A program made the translations under genes and the position numbers. A stretch of DNA of 64,000 nucleotides from assembly GCF_000819885.1 (NCBI RefSeq), contig NZ_CDBO01000067.1:1-64000 (forward strand), written 5' to 3'. Source of the DNA: Aeromonas fluvialis. GTDB taxonomy: Bacteria; Pseudomonadota; Gammaproteobacteria; Enterobacterales; Aeromonadaceae. The notes under the pieces were generated by a model, which did no database searches, was not told where the DNA came from, and worked only from the letters and a program-made list of their open reading frames with translations. Positions within the stretch are counted from its first letter, which is position 1. The number at the start of each line of letters is the position of its first letter. Of the stretch, positions 43,401-51,557 are shown piece after piece.

Positions 43401-44146
43401 TGATCCGCGTAAACATAGCCCGTCACCTGGCTGGTACCGGTCAATGTCAGATTGTTATAGGCGATCAGCAGCAAGCTGTTGCGAGCCGAGATGTTCACCA
43501 GGCTATCGCTGATGGTTGTACTCTGGTTGACAAAGATCCGCGCATTCCCTTGCAATACAATCTCCCCCCCTTGAACGAGGGACAGCCGATCGACCCAATA
43601 GTCGCCCTCGGTCAACACCAAACGGGCTCCACTGCCAATTTCCAGCGATTTGAACCGGTATTCGGAAAAGTTCGGGCTGGCACTGACAGTGCAGCGGGCA
43701 TATAGCGCGACAGAACCATATTGGTTGCCGCTGCCTCCCAGCGTCAGATTGTCACCATTATTGCAGTACCCAATGCTGCCAGCCGTACCGTTACTGCTCA
43801 GAAACTCATTATTGCCATTCGTCGCCAGCCCCCGAATATCACTATTCGTGACGGTGCAGTAACGACCATCGCCACCGATAGCGGAATCACACCCCAGCGG
43901 GGGGCGCTCATAAGAGGAGTTGATACCACAAAACTGCAGGGCATTGCCTTGCGTGCCATTGACCCGGCTGGTGTTGTATTGCCGGAATTGGGGGGGGGTT
44001 ATCTGATGACACGTATTGTTATTGTTGCCATGATGGCCCTGCGCCACCGCCGGGAAATAGGTGGCAATATCGACCGGTTCGAACGCGGCAACACAACCGC
44101 TTGCCAGCATCAGCGCACTGGCCATCAGAATACGCTTGAAGATCAT
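40403..44146 (-). CDS. mshQ: MshQ, large pilus-associated protein
   Basis: 1247 residues with a hydrophobic start (FKRILMASALMLASGCVAAF) that has a lipobox-like LASGC. The N-terminal third holds beta-rich sequence with NGTQGNALQ-type repeats and a LamG/concanavalin-like region about residues 295-545 (GDWVVKTSSGSF, YGFKPRIPGFAGGWLGIGFDEYG). The rest fits the DUF6701-like C-terminus of MshQ. It may be an adhesin or export-linked tip factor. Codon use and base composition are more AT-rich than the flanking mre genes, as are the other minor-pilin genes, which hints at rapid variation or transfer. Its ATG overlaps the mshP stop as ATGA. Confidence 0.88.
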   Translation of the reverse strand: MIFKRILMASALMLASGCVAAFEPVDIATYFPAVAQGHHGNNNNTCHQITPPQFRQYNTSRVNGTQGNALQFCGINSSYERPPLGCDSAIGGDGRYCTVTNSDIRGLATNGNNEFLSSNGTAGSIGYCNNGDNLTLGGSGNQYGSVALYARCTVSASPNFSEYRFKSLEIGSGARLVLTEGDYWVDRLSLVQGGEIVLQGNARIFVNQSTTISDSLVNISARNSLLLIAYNNLTLTGTSQVTGYVYADQTISLNNSAVINGRTTSRYLFMEGQSRINDSLFAPPPLTCFNDDFSSGSLSGDWVVKTSSGSFTPSIVGGRLRLTQAVGDQSTSTTYQRLFPAANNLVTITFNHYAYGGNGADGMAVVFSDAKVTPQPGAFGGPLGYGFKPRIPGFAGGWLGIGFDEYGNYSGEGGTYNVGRRRQAVAIRGSGSGTSGYRYLKGTCNDGTTNINTNCLNPGVDGNGGANHKYQLTIDSRISGQSMVKVERDSGSGYVTLIDGFNAQNQSGQAQVPSDFLLSLTGSTGGLTNVHELDNVQICALRSNPVGVQIDHFQLDHSGQALTCNPETVTVKACADAACNTLITDPVTATLSLTPTSASNGWIGGNTVTFSGGSTKVQLRNNTPTAVTIGVSGSTPTTKPFSTTLCKAGAGTPSAAACTLNFADSGFFFDVPDTYSNQPQTVTIKAIKKSDVTKQCVPGFASQTKSVKFWSSYISPTGNPYNSQMSVNSSAIGASQGAATPLSLAFNDQGQSTITVNYPDAGKVQLDARYDGTGSEAGLVMLGADQFVARPVGLCITPPQGVCAAGDSSCPVFKKAGETFQVDIKAMAWESANDGDICVGNQTTPNFALTNIALGTQLVAPIPGQNAQVGTASYNHSNGMDSNNLNKVTQSVSEVGVFRMTATPPANGYFNYTIPSAQSQPVGRFVPWDYSLSGGFITPACNVFTYMSQPFASGFVLTARNLQQGTTQNYQGAFAKGVAEMVAANALDGVARDKRITLSPSLSWASGIASVNQQSPLGLNTRFDRAASPEAPFATLSFGLKVDDQDGGNTRLAMMNMNAGVVGDCSKSGQGCNAVRLGTQKLLYGRLLAGKNRGVNSAELPVTLLMQRFEPGGWVTNDEDSCTQLSLANDGFDPLPGESPIDKERKISFNSASSSYQVTGNVPRPYSSTLTLSGQQGAASSATAKKGEIIFHFSAPNADVVIPYRVDLAKQPSSPTWLSDPTSLQGEARFDSSRGNDRIIYRREVLQ

Positions 44147-44610
44147 GACTCGCCCTCCTCAAAGGCTTCCACCACCATCGAACGACTGACGGCAAAATCA
44201 GGATTGGCGCTTTTAAGGTCCGAGCTGCCACAGGTGCCGACACTCTCGAGACGGTAGCCCGGGCTGCTCTGGTTGTTATAGGTCACCGGTACCTTCCGGC
44301 AAATTACGGCTACCTGACAACCAACCAAGCCGGGATTGCTAAACTGAGGCGGGTCCTGCACCAAGCTGCATCGATCCGCAGGTGGCGCGGTCTGTCGGTT
44401 CGGAAAAAGCTGATACAGGGCAATCTCCAGCCCGCTCTGGGCGGCCAGCAGGGCGCGCACGCTGCGCACCTCCACGGTATTTTTCTCACCACTGTCGACC
44501 AGAAAACGGCCCATAGCAGCCGCCAGCAGGGCCATCACCACGATGACAAACAGGGCGATCATCAAGGCGCTGCCGCGCATCCGTCCGAAAGCCTGTGGAT
44601 CAGGGCACAT
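44143..44610 (-). CDS. mshP: MshP, minor pilus-assembly protein
   Basis: 155 residues. After MCPDPQAFGRMRGSALMIAL the hydrophobic helix SALMIALFVIVVMALLAAAM resembles a PilX/pseudopilin-type transmembrane segment, though without the typical GFTLIE cleavage site. Several cysteines follow (CSLVQ, GCQVAVICRK, GTCGSS). Position between mshO and mshQ identifies it. The start overlaps mshO by 11 bases and the stop overlaps mshQ by four. Confidence 0.85.
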   Translation of the reverse strand: MCPDPQAFGRMRGSALMIALFVIVVMALLAAAMGRFLVDSGEKNTVEVRSVRALLAAQSGLEIALYQLFPNRQTAPPADRCSLVQDPPQFSNPGLVGCQVAVICRKVPVTYNNQSSPGYRLESVGTCGSSDLKSANPDFAVSRSMVVEAFEEGES

Positions 44611-45469
44611 TGAACACCTCTATCTTGTGGTTGAAGGTGACCGACTCCCCCTTGCGCTCAAAAACAAAGCGCATGCCAAATCCCCCAGCTGCGTTAAAAG
44701 TCGAGGCAGAGGTTTCCCGATAGAAGACATTGCCAGGCCGGAGCGACTCAGCCATCAAGATCCCCAGAGGCAAGGTGCTGCCAGCGGCACTGATCCCGGC
44801 ACTGGCGCGATATAAGGCACCATTTTGCACACAGTAACGCACCTGCTCTCGGGCAAAATAGACCCGACTGCCGGGCGACTGCCCATCCAGCGGCGCACCG
44901 CTATACCCTATTGTTTGGGCGCCAGAGATCACCGGACCCACTGGCCCCACCTGAGCCACGCAGCGGCCATAATCACAGCGGTCCCGTATCGTCTGCGTAC
45001 CGCTGGATACGGGCTGGGGAAACACCACCAACCAGTCCTTGTTCTGCTCAACCGCTACCAGCGGCGCTACCATCACCAGCTCAAGAGAAGAAGCACTGCT
45101 CGACGGGCGATTGAGGGCAAGATAGCGGCCAGAGTTGCTGATCGGCCAGAACCGCAGACAGGGGCCTTGGTCCAGCCAGTTACCATCCTGATCTTCAATG
45201 CGCTCCGAGCCCGGCACCGCATCGCGCAATTCGCGGTTCAGCCGCTCCATGGCGAAGCGGGCATCGCTCATCAGTTGCTCACGACTGCTGGCATCACCAT
45301 AAATCTGGGTGCCGATACCGATAAACTGGCTGGTAAAGGTGGCCATGATCCCCAGCAGCAGGATCACCATCACCAACTCGACCAAGGTAAAACCCTGGGT
45401 ACGCGGTAGGTTGGTGCTGAGCCTGCGAAGCCCAACACCGAAAGTCTGGGTTGGCACAGACTTGCCCAT
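44600..45469 (-). CDS. mshO: MshO, minor prepilin
   Basis: 289 residues with a prepilin start. The leader MGKSVPTQTFGVGLRRLSTN... ends in the cleavage-type G-F-T-L-V-E site (TQGFTLVELVMVILLLGIMA). The soluble domain has paired cysteines (RDRCDYGRC) and resembles PilW-like minor pilins. It is read from one base of overlap with mshD. The long leader (about 26 residues) is unusual for type IVa pilins but common in this minor pilin. Confidence 0.88.
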   Translation of the reverse strand: MGKSVPTQTFGVGLRRLSTNLPRTQGFTLVELVMVILLLGIMATFTSQFIGIGTQIYGDASSREQLMSDARFAMERLNRELRDAVPGSERIEDQDGNWLDQGPCLRFWPISNSGRYLALNRPSSSASSLELVMVAPLVAVEQNKDWLVVFPQPVSSGTQTIRDRCDYGRCVAQVGPVGPVISGAQTIGYSGAPLDGQSPGSRVYFAREQVRYCVQNGALYRASAGISAAGSTLPLGILMAESLRPGNVFYRETSASTFNAAGGFGMRFVFERKGESVTFNHKIEVFNVP

Positions 45470-46095
45470 CAGTAGTTCCCCCGGTAGAGGGCAAAGTCGA
45501 GCACACTCCCATCCGGCAGCTTCACCTGCAGATCGATGCGTTTGCCCATCGAACAGCGGTCGCTACAACTATCGAAGCTGCCATCCGCTTTAAACACCAC
45601 AGCACTCACCGCAATTTTCACCTGATAGTTGGGGTACTCGTCGCCACTGTCGCCCGCCGAGGTCTGGGTAAACCAGCTGGCATCGCGCCAGTTACCTGCA
45701 GTATCAAAGTCATCCACATCGTTGTAGGCATAAGGCGCCGGCTCACCATCGGGGCCATACAGGCTGGGCTGCCAAACAGTCATCGCCGGAACAGGAGGCC
45801 TCTGGGTACAGGCCACGCCAACAGGGCAGCTGCAGTCCCCGTAAAACTGGTCATCGAAGGTCTCGCCACAGCGATAACGACCACCGTTATGGTCTGATTT
45901 TTCATCAAACGACTTTTGCAGGATTTCGCCAGCCAGACGCTGGGCCAGCTGAGCGGCACGCACCTGTTGCACCGGGTCCACCGCCTGCGGCGCCTGATTG
46001 ATAAGCAGCCCCAAGATGCCGGTCAAGGCCACCGCCAGCAGCACGATGCCGACGATCAGCTCAATCAGGGTGAAACCGCGCTTAAGGGATCTCAT
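45469..46095 (-). CDS. mshD: MshD, minor prepilin
   Basis: 208 residues. A short leader MRSLKR precedes G-FTLIELIVGIVLLAVALTG, the prepilin peptidase site and N-terminal helix. The soluble part has several cysteines (CGETF, CSCPVGVACTQ, DSCSDRCSMG) and resembles PilV/MshD proteins. The ATG at 46095 lies 14 bases inside the end of mshC. An upstream start to 46146 is possible but gives a poor leader. Confidence 0.88.
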   Translation of the reverse strand: MRSLKRGFTLIELIVGIVLLAVALTGILGLLINQAPQAVDPVQQVRAAQLAQRLAGEILQKSFDEKSDHNGGRYRCGETFDDQFYGDCSCPVGVACTQRPPVPAMTVWQPSLYGPDGEPAPYAYNDVDDFDTAGNWRDASWFTQTSAGDSGDEYPNYQVKIAVSAVVFKADGSFDSCSDRCSMGKRIDLQVKLPDGSVLDFALYRGNY

Positions 46096-46582
46096 GAATA
46101 AACCCCTCGGATTCAATCTTGATACGGCTGGTTTCGCGGCCATCACTTACCAGCAAGGTACAACCGTTGGCACCGGCACAGCTGCCTAGCGGTCTGCCCA
46201 TCTGATCGAAACGCAGCACGAAGCGGTTGTTGTTATCAAGGGAGATGGAGATACCGGCAGAGGGCGTAACCAGTCGACCACGGGTCTCCAACTGGGGAGT
46301 CCAGCCACTATTGGTATCCAGATCATCGCTGGCGGGACACGCCGCATAAGTACGGTGGGCAAAACGGGGAGAGGCAACCACCAGCTGAGTACAGCGGTCG
46401 GCGGGTTCATGCATATTGACGGTCTGTACCAGCCGCAACCGGGTCAGCAGCTCGTCACGCACGGTTTGAGTTTCAAAGCCGCCTTTGCCCAGCCATTTGG
46501 GCACGGCAAAGGCGGCCAGAATCCCGATTAGCAAGATCACCAGTACCAATTCAATCAGGGTAAAGCCCTTGGTTGCAGGCAT
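46082..46582 (-). CDS. mshC: MshC, minor prepilin
   Basis: 166 residues. MPATKG-FTLIELVLVILLIGILA is a textbook type IVa prepilin N-terminus. A GspH/FimT-like soluble domain follows, with cysteines at ADRCTQL, AACPAS and SCAGANGCTL that could pair. ATG 46582 is chosen over an upstream start because it gives the normal short leader. It lies after the mshA terminator, so it and mshD-mshQ should be expressed at lower level than the major pilin. Confidence 0.88.
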   Translation of the reverse strand: MPATKGFTLIELVLVILLIGILAAFAVPKWLGKGGFETQTVRDELLTRLRLVQTVNMHEPADRCTQLVVASPRFAHRTYAACPASDDLDTNSGWTPQLETRGRLVTPSAGISISLDNNNRFVLRFDQMGRPLGSCAGANGCTLLVSDGRETSRIKIESEGFIHEIP

Positions 46583-46602
46583 GGGGTTCCTCATCAGGGA
46601 GA

Positions 46603-46626
46603 AGAAAAAACGAGGCCGAAGCCTCG
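46603..46626 (-). terminator. Strong terminator between mshA and mshC
   Basis: CGAGGC and GCCTCG pair around a TTCG-type tetraloop, followed on the minus strand by TTTTTTCTTC. This is a strong intrinsic terminator within the locus, which should uncouple abundant mshA from the minor-pilin genes. Confidence 0.9.
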
Positions 46627-46638
46627 CCTTTTTAACAA

Positions 46639-47076
46639 TTACTGACCGCAATCAGTACTGACGGCGATGGAAGGGACACCACCTACAGCAGTAATAGTAT
46701 TCGCATAAGTCACAGCACACTTACTGTTAGGTTCGTTGCTGGGTTTAAAAGTACCAGGAGTACCAGATACTTCACTCCAGCCATCCAGAGCAACTGTTTT
46801 ACCTGCATCTGTGGTGAGTGGGTAACCAAATTTGGTGTTAACTGTGGTTCCGGCTACAGAAACAGCACCAGAGGTACCCTCAATTCCCAGAATGGCAGCT
46901 TTGCTATATACCAACTGGGACGAGCTTTGCAGAGATGCCTTCACGCCATTGGCAGCAGCCAGACGAGCATCATCCTGCAGATTCAGGAACTTGGGTGCAG
47001 CGGTGACCGCCAGAATACCCAGAATGATGATCACGATAACCAGTTCGATCAGGGTAAAACCCGCCTGTTTTTTCAT
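46639..47076 (-). CDS. mshA: MshA, major MSHA pilin
   Basis: 145 residues. The leader MKKQAG is cut before F-TLIELVIVIIILGILAV, and the mature pilin has a C-terminal disulfide pair (SKCAVTY and STDCGQ). The glutamate at mature position 5 is present. Soluble-domain residues are Ala/Gly/Thr/Ser-rich (GTSGAVSVAGTTV) as in rapidly evolving surface pilins. GAGGAAAG lies just before the ATG. It is followed by a strong terminator and preceded by mshB, separated by 14 bases. Confidence 0.95.
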   Translation of the reverse strand: MKKQAGFTLIELVIVIIILGILAVTAAPKFLNLQDDARLAAANGVKASLQSSSQLVYSKAAILGIEGTSGAVSVAGTTVNTKFGYPLTTDAGKTVALDGWSEVSGTPGTFKPSNEPNSKCAVTYANTITAVGGVPSIAVSTDCGQ

Positions 47077-47090
47077 TTCACTTTCCTCTG

Positions 47091-47762
47091 TTAATTAATA
47101 TTGGTGGTCACCTGACCGGAGGCCGGGCGGTAACTGAAACTCATAAATGCATCAGTCTTGCCTTGCGGATCCTGATACTTGCCATCACTGCCCTTACTCA
47201 AACTATTGACCAGATAGTAACGGCAGACCGAATCCAGTCCATTACTGCTCGCCGTGGCATAGTATTTCAGGTCATTGCCGCTACCACGCACTTCATTGAA
47301 GCTGGCCGTAGCCTTGGGCGGGTTTTGCAACAACCCCTCCCAAATATTGAGACAACGTTCGGCTGTCAGATTAGCCGGATCCACATCCGGATTACCGCTG
47401 GCAACGGTATCCATGGGATAGCCGGGCGATAGCTCGCCGTTGCTGATCTGGGTTTCGGTCGGAGTGGTCAGATAGAAGCGACTGCCGTCATAGAGTACGG
47501 TATTGAGACTGTCCTGTTTGGCGCGACCTTCCGCCTCCCATTGCGCCCGCACCAGTGAAACGCCGGTGGCAAAACCGCCAGAGACCCCTTCTACGCTGGC
47601 CTTTTTCGCTTCGTCAGTCACATCGAGAAAGCGCGGCAGCGCAGTCACTGCCAGGATCCCCAGGATCACGATAACGATCACCAGCTCAATGAGGGAGAAG
47701 CCGGCGGCCCGTCTCATCATCCCCTGTTCCGGCATTGTTGGTGCCATTGGTTTCATTGTCAT
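47091..47762 (-). CDS. mshB: MshB, minor prepilin
   Basis: 223 residues. A longish leader (MTMKPMAPTMPEQGMMRRAAG, about 21 residues) precedes FSLIELVIVIVILGILAV. The start at 47762 is supported by GGAGGGAGC directly before the ATG; an internal ATG at MMRRAAG would give a more typical leader. The soluble domain ends with two cysteines (AERCLNIW, SVCRYYL), typical of MshB. It likely initiates or caps the pilus with MshA. Confidence 0.88.
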   Translation of the reverse strand: MTMKPMAPTMPEQGMMRRAAGFSLIELVIVIVILGILAVTALPRFLDVTDEAKKASVEGVSGGFATGVSLVRAQWEAEGRAKQDSLNTVLYDGSRFYLTTPTETQISNGELSPGYPMDTVASGNPDVDPANLTAERCLNIWEGLLQNPPKATASFNEVRGSGNDLKYYATASSNGLDSVCRYYLVNSLSKGSDGKYQDPQGKTDAFMSFSYRPASGQVTTNIN

Positions 47763-47839
47763 GCTCCCTCCGTAATGGCCCGCATTATTTCATGCATACC
47801 TAAAAAAATCATGTAGTTGGGTCATATGATTAGTTTCAT

Positions 47840-48301
47840 TCAAGGCTTTTTCATCACCCGCCCGTCAGAAAAATGATAAATCAGCCAATCACCATCCCAC
47901 CCCATCTCGCACCCACTGCCATCGGGGCGGGCCAGAACCTGCAACGGGGGCATGCCACCCGCCGTCTCACCCACCAATGCCAGCCACAACTGACGACAAT
48001 TTTCTGATGGGGATTGCAGGGGCAATAACCCCAGTGGCCAACCACGCTCATCAAATTGCCAACCACGACCCGCGCTATGCAGGGTGTCGGGGCGCCGCTC
48101 ATCAAGCCAAATGCCGTGCAAACGCTGTGCCCGCTCGGCAAATTGCTCCCCCAGCAAGGTGAGAGTGAGCTGCTGCGCCTCTTCCCGATGGCCCTGATAG
48201 CTGCGTACCAGGGTCGTGGCGATCACCATCAGCAGGATGATCACGGCGATCTGCCGATATCCGGCCAGCCAGCGATCATCCTGCTCGCTCTGTCTGCTCA
48301 T
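47840..48301 (-). CDS. mshF: MshF, accessory pilus protein
   Basis: 153 residues. One N-terminal membrane segment (IAVIILLMVIATTLV) and a short periplasmic part with two cysteines (SENCRQL, SGCEMGW). Its place between mshG and mshB and its shape identify it; mechanism is unknown. The ATG at 48301 overlaps, as GGATGAGC, the TGA that closes the frame of the last truncated mshG-end repeat. The longer open frame upstream (to 48358) is repeat sequence. Confidence 0.8.
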   Translation of the reverse strand: MSRQSEQDDRWLAGYRQIAVIILLMVIATTLVRSYQGHREEAQQLTLTLLGEQFAERAQRLHGIWLDERRPDTLHSAGRGWQFDERGWPLGLLPLQSPSENCRQLWLALVGETAGGMPPLQVLARPDGSGCEMGWDGDWLIYHFSDGRVMKKP

Positions 48302-48326
48302 CCGCCCCTCGACTCCATTGCCCTGT

Positions 48327-48549
48327 GGCCTCTTACGACGCGCATCATGTCCCACCACTCAAGCGTGAATATGCCGAGTTACTTGCCTCTTACGACGCTC
48401 ATCATGTCCCACCACTCAAGCGTGAAGATGCCGAGTTACTTGCCTCTTACGGCGCTCATCATGTCCCACCACTCAAGCGTGAAGATGCCGAGTTACTTGC
48501 CTCTTACGACGCGCATCATGTCCCACCACTCAAGCGTGAAGATGCCGAG
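48327..48549 (-). repeat. Tandem 57-nt copies of the mshG 3' end
   Basis: Three full units (48493-48549, 48436-48492, 48379-48435) and a truncated fourth (48327-48378) follow the mshG stop. In the mshG frame each full unit reads LGIFTLEWWDMM-x-x-VRGK-stop and repeats the gene's own end LGIFTPMWDMMSAVRGK-stop, one codon longer. Against the parental end the LGIFT codons differ only synonymously (GGT/GGC, TTT/TTC, ACA/ACG). The unit is 19 codons, so phase is kept. The last unit lacks the stop and runs in frame to the mshF start. Confidence 0.95.
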
Positions 48550-49770
48550 TTACTTGCCTCTTACGGCGCTCATCATGTCCCACATCGGTGTAAAGATACC
48601 GAGCGCCAGGATCAGCACCATGACTGCCACGATCCCGATCAGGATCGGCTCGATGCGGGCGGTGAGACTCTTGAGGTCATAATCCACCTCCCGCTCGTAA
48701 TACTCGGCCGCTTCATGGAGCAGGTCATCAACCTGACCGGTCTCCTCCCCCACGGCGATCATCTGCATCACCAGCGGCGTAAACAGGCCGCTGCTGCTGG
48801 CGGTGCGCAGCAGGCTCTCACCCCGCTCGATACCAACGCGCATATCCCGCACCCGCCCTGCAACATAAGCGTTATCCACCGCGTCGGCCACCAGGGTCAG
48901 CGCCGTGTTGAGCGGCACGCCAGCCTTGAGCATCATGGAAAAACTGCGGGCAAAACGGGCCAGCAGGGAGCGCTCTATGATGGTGCCGACGATGGGCAAC
49001 TTGAGTTGCCAGCGGTGCCAGGTCAGCTTGCCACCGGTGGTGGCGACCCAGCGGCGCCAGCCAAACACCATCCCCGCCACAATGGCGAGCAGCAGCCACC
49101 AGTAGTGGACAAAAAAGTGCGAGGTGGCGAGCAGAATGCGGGTCGCCAGCGGCAACTCCACCCCGAATTTGGCGAACATGCCGGCAAACACCGGGATCAC
49201 CATGACGTTGAGGATCACCATGGCGATACCGATGGCAATCATCACGAAGCTGGGGTAACGCATCGCGGTCTTGATCCGCTTGCGGGTCTCCAGCTCCAGC
49301 TCGAAATAGGTAGCCAGCTGCAAAAAGGCCTCTTCCAGCTGACCGGTGTTCTCACCCACATGGATAATGGCGACAAACAGGCTGCTGAATACCTTGGGGT
49401 GCGCCTGCATCGAGCTGGAGAGCGGACGACCGTTGCCAAGATCTTCCCCCAGCGAGTGAAGCGCCCGCTTGAGCGGCTTGCTGTGGGTGCTCTCCTCCAG
49501 CCCGGCGATGGCGCGCAGGATCGGGATCCCCGCCCGGGTCAGGGCATACATCTGGCGGCTGAAGATCACCAGCTCGTCCAGCTTGACGCCCCCTTCCAGC
49601 AACAAAGACCAGTCGATGGCGGCGGATTTGGCCTTGCCCGGTTTGAGCTCGGTGGGCATCACCCCGCGGCGCATCAGCTGCTCGGCGGCAGCCATCTCGT
49701 TGGCCGCGTCGACCACGCCGCTGGTGGCATTGCCCTGGCTGTCGCGTCCCTTGTAGGCAAAGTTGGCCAT
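48550..49770 (-). CDS. mshG: MshG, inner-membrane platform protein (PilC/GspF family)
   Basis: 406 residues, the polytopic platform on which MshE acts to assemble the pilus. It has two repeats of the T2SSF domain (FSRQMYALTRAGIPILRAIA and FARSFSMMLKAGVPLNTALT) with VGEETGQVDDLLHEAAEYYE, and about three membrane helices. The start MANFAYKGRD is characteristic. It begins three bases after the mshE stop. Its last 17 codons are the pattern copied in the array after its stop. Confidence 0.95.
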   Translation of the reverse strand: MANFAYKGRDSQGNATSGVVDAANEMAAAEQLMRRGVMPTELKPGKAKSAAIDWSLLLEGGVKLDELVIFSRQMYALTRAGIPILRAIAGLEESTHSKPLKRALHSLGEDLGNGRPLSSSMQAHPKVFSSLFVAIIHVGENTGQLEEAFLQLATYFELELETRKRIKTAMRYPSFVMIAIGIAMVILNVMVIPVFAGMFAKFGVELPLATRILLATSHFFVHYWWLLLAIVAGMVFGWRRWVATTGGKLTWHRWQLKLPIVGTIIERSLLARFARSFSMMLKAGVPLNTALTLVADAVDNAYVAGRVRDMRVGIERGESLLRTASSSGLFTPLVMQMIAVGEETGQVDDLLHEAAEYYEREVDYDLKSLTARIEPILIGIVAVMVLILALGIFTPMWDMMSAVRGK

Positions 49771-49773
49771 CGC

Positions 49774-51483
49774 TTACCCCAAATCCTCGGCCAGCCTCAG
49801 CACCTCGTCCACCGAGGTGATCCCTTGACGGGCATAATCGAGCGCAGTGAGGGCCAACGGCCGATAGTGTGCGTGTTCGCGGGCGGCTTTGGCGAACCCT
49901 TGTGCATCATTGCGGCGCAAGGCATCCATCATCGGCTGATCCAGCTCCAGCAGCTCGTAGACCCCGACCCGACCGGCGTAGCCGGTAAAGTTGCAGCTCT
50001 GGCAACCCCGTCCCTTGTGATAGGTATACTGGCCGGGCACCTCGCCACAGAGCACGGTGAGCCAGGTGGCCTGTCCTTCGTCCGGCGCCTTCTCGCTGGC
50101 GCAGTGCTCACATACCCGCCGTACCAGACGCTGGGCAACCACGGCCCGCAGGGCGCTCGCCACCAGATAGCCGGGCGCGCCCATGTCGATGAGACGCAGG
50201 GCACTGGTCACCGCATCGTTGGTGTGCAAAGTGGTCAGCACCAGGTGACCGGTGATGGCACCGCGCAGGCCTATCTCCACCGTCTCGTTGTCCCGCATCT
50301 CGCCCACCAGCAGGATATCCGGATCCTGACGCAGAGTGGTGCGCAACACGTGGGAGAAGGTGAGGCCTATCTTGGGATTGACCTGAACCTGATTGACGCG
50401 GGGCAAGCGATACTCCACCGGATCTTCGACCGTGATGATCTTGTTGCTGGACTGATTGAGCTCGGAGAGGGCGCCATAGAGGGTGGTGGTTTTGCCGCTA
50501 CCGGTCGGGCCGGTCACCAGGATCATGCCGTGGGGGCGTTTTAGCTGGCGACGGAAACGGGTCAGGATATCGGGCGGCATGCCGGTCTCGCTCAGCGACA
50601 GGATGCCGGAGGATTGATCCAGCAGCCGCATGACCACCGACTCACCGTACTGCACCGGCATGGTGGACATCCGCACATCCACATCGCGGCCACGCACCTT
50701 CATGTTAAAGCGACCATCCTGCGGCAAGCGCTTCTCGGAGATGTCGAGCCCCGCTACCAGCTTGAGGCGCAACACCAGCGCCTGGGCGATGCGCACCTCG
50801 TTGAGGATGTTCTCGTGGAGGATGCCGTCGATCCGCTGGCGAATACGCAGCACCTTCTCGTCCGGCTCGATATGGATATCCGAGGCCCCCACCTGCACCG
50901 CGTCCTCGAACAGGGAACGCAGCAGCTTGGCCACCGTTGCCTCCCCCTCGTCGGCCACCCTCAGGTTGCTGGCCCCCAGCTCGAAACCGGTGTCCTGGTA
51001 CTCCTCCTGCAATTGCTCGGCGAAGCTCTCGATCTCGCGGGTACGGCGATAGAGGCGGTCGAAATACTCCAGCAATTGCCCTTCCCGCGCCACCGCCAGC
51101 ACCATCTCGCGCGGGCTCAGCAGGGCGGCGATGGCATCAAGAGCGCTCAAGTCAGCCGGATCCGACATCGCCACCGTCACCTTGTTGTCGGTGAGGTTAA
51201 CCACCAGCGCCCGATAACGGCGCGCCTGCACTTCGGGCAGCAGCGGCACCGCGGCCGCGTCGATGGTGAGGTTGTTAAGATCGAAGAAGGGCACATCCAG
51301 CTGGCGGGCGAGGAACTGCAGCAGTTGCACCTCACTGATAAAGCCGAGGTCGATCAGGGTGGTGCCCAGCTTGCGGCCGGTCTGACGCTGCTGCTGCAGG
51401 GCAAGCTGCAACTGATCATCAGAGATGATCTGCTCTTGTACCAGCAGGTCGCCGAGGCGCATTTTCAGTCTGGGTTGTGCCAT
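49774..51483 (-). CDS. mshE: MshE, pilus extension ATPase with c-di-GMP-binding N-domain
   Basis: 569 residues of the GspE/PilB family. The N-terminal MshEN domain carries the two tandem motifs typical of c-di-GMP binding (RLGDLLVQEQIISDDQLQLA at residue 9, then KLGTTLIDLGFISEVQLLQF). The ATPase core has Walker A GPTGSGKTTTLYG, the Asp/His boxes around EDPVEYRLP, GEMRDNETVEIG and TTLHTNDA. A C-terminal zinc tetracysteine (CEHC...CQSC) completes it. It should power MSHA extension in response to c-di-GMP. Confidence 0.96.
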   Translation of the reverse strand: MAQPRLKMRLGDLLVQEQIISDDQLQLALQQQRQTGRKLGTTLIDLGFISEVQLLQFLARQLDVPFFDLNNLTIDAAAVPLLPEVQARRYRALVVNLTDNKVTVAMSDPADLSALDAIAALLSPREMVLAVAREGQLLEYFDRLYRRTREIESFAEQLQEEYQDTGFELGASNLRVADEGEATVAKLLRSLFEDAVQVGASDIHIEPDEKVLRIRQRIDGILHENILNEVRIAQALVLRLKLVAGLDISEKRLPQDGRFNMKVRGRDVDVRMSTMPVQYGESVVMRLLDQSSGILSLSETGMPPDILTRFRRQLKRPHGMILVTGPTGSGKTTTLYGALSELNQSSNKIITVEDPVEYRLPRVNQVQVNPKIGLTFSHVLRTTLRQDPDILLVGEMRDNETVEIGLRGAITGHLVLTTLHTNDAVTSALRLIDMGAPGYLVASALRAVVAQRLVRRVCEHCASEKAPDEGQATWLTVLCGEVPGQYTYHKGRGCQSCNFTGYAGRVGVYELLELDQPMMDALRRNDAQGFAKAAREHAHYRPLALTALDYARQGITSVDEVLRLAEDLG

Positions 51484-51557
51484 GTTTGCTCCGATCTCTG
51501 TTACTTCACACCCGTTGCCGCATTTGATTAGGCTTCGCTAATCGAAATTGCGGTTTA

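Noticed and set aside
48327-50544. Long plus-strand open frame across the mshG array and mshG/mshE
   Set aside because: It is antisense to well-supported mshG and mshE and open because of GC-rich codon bias and the in-phase repeat; no ribosome site or family.
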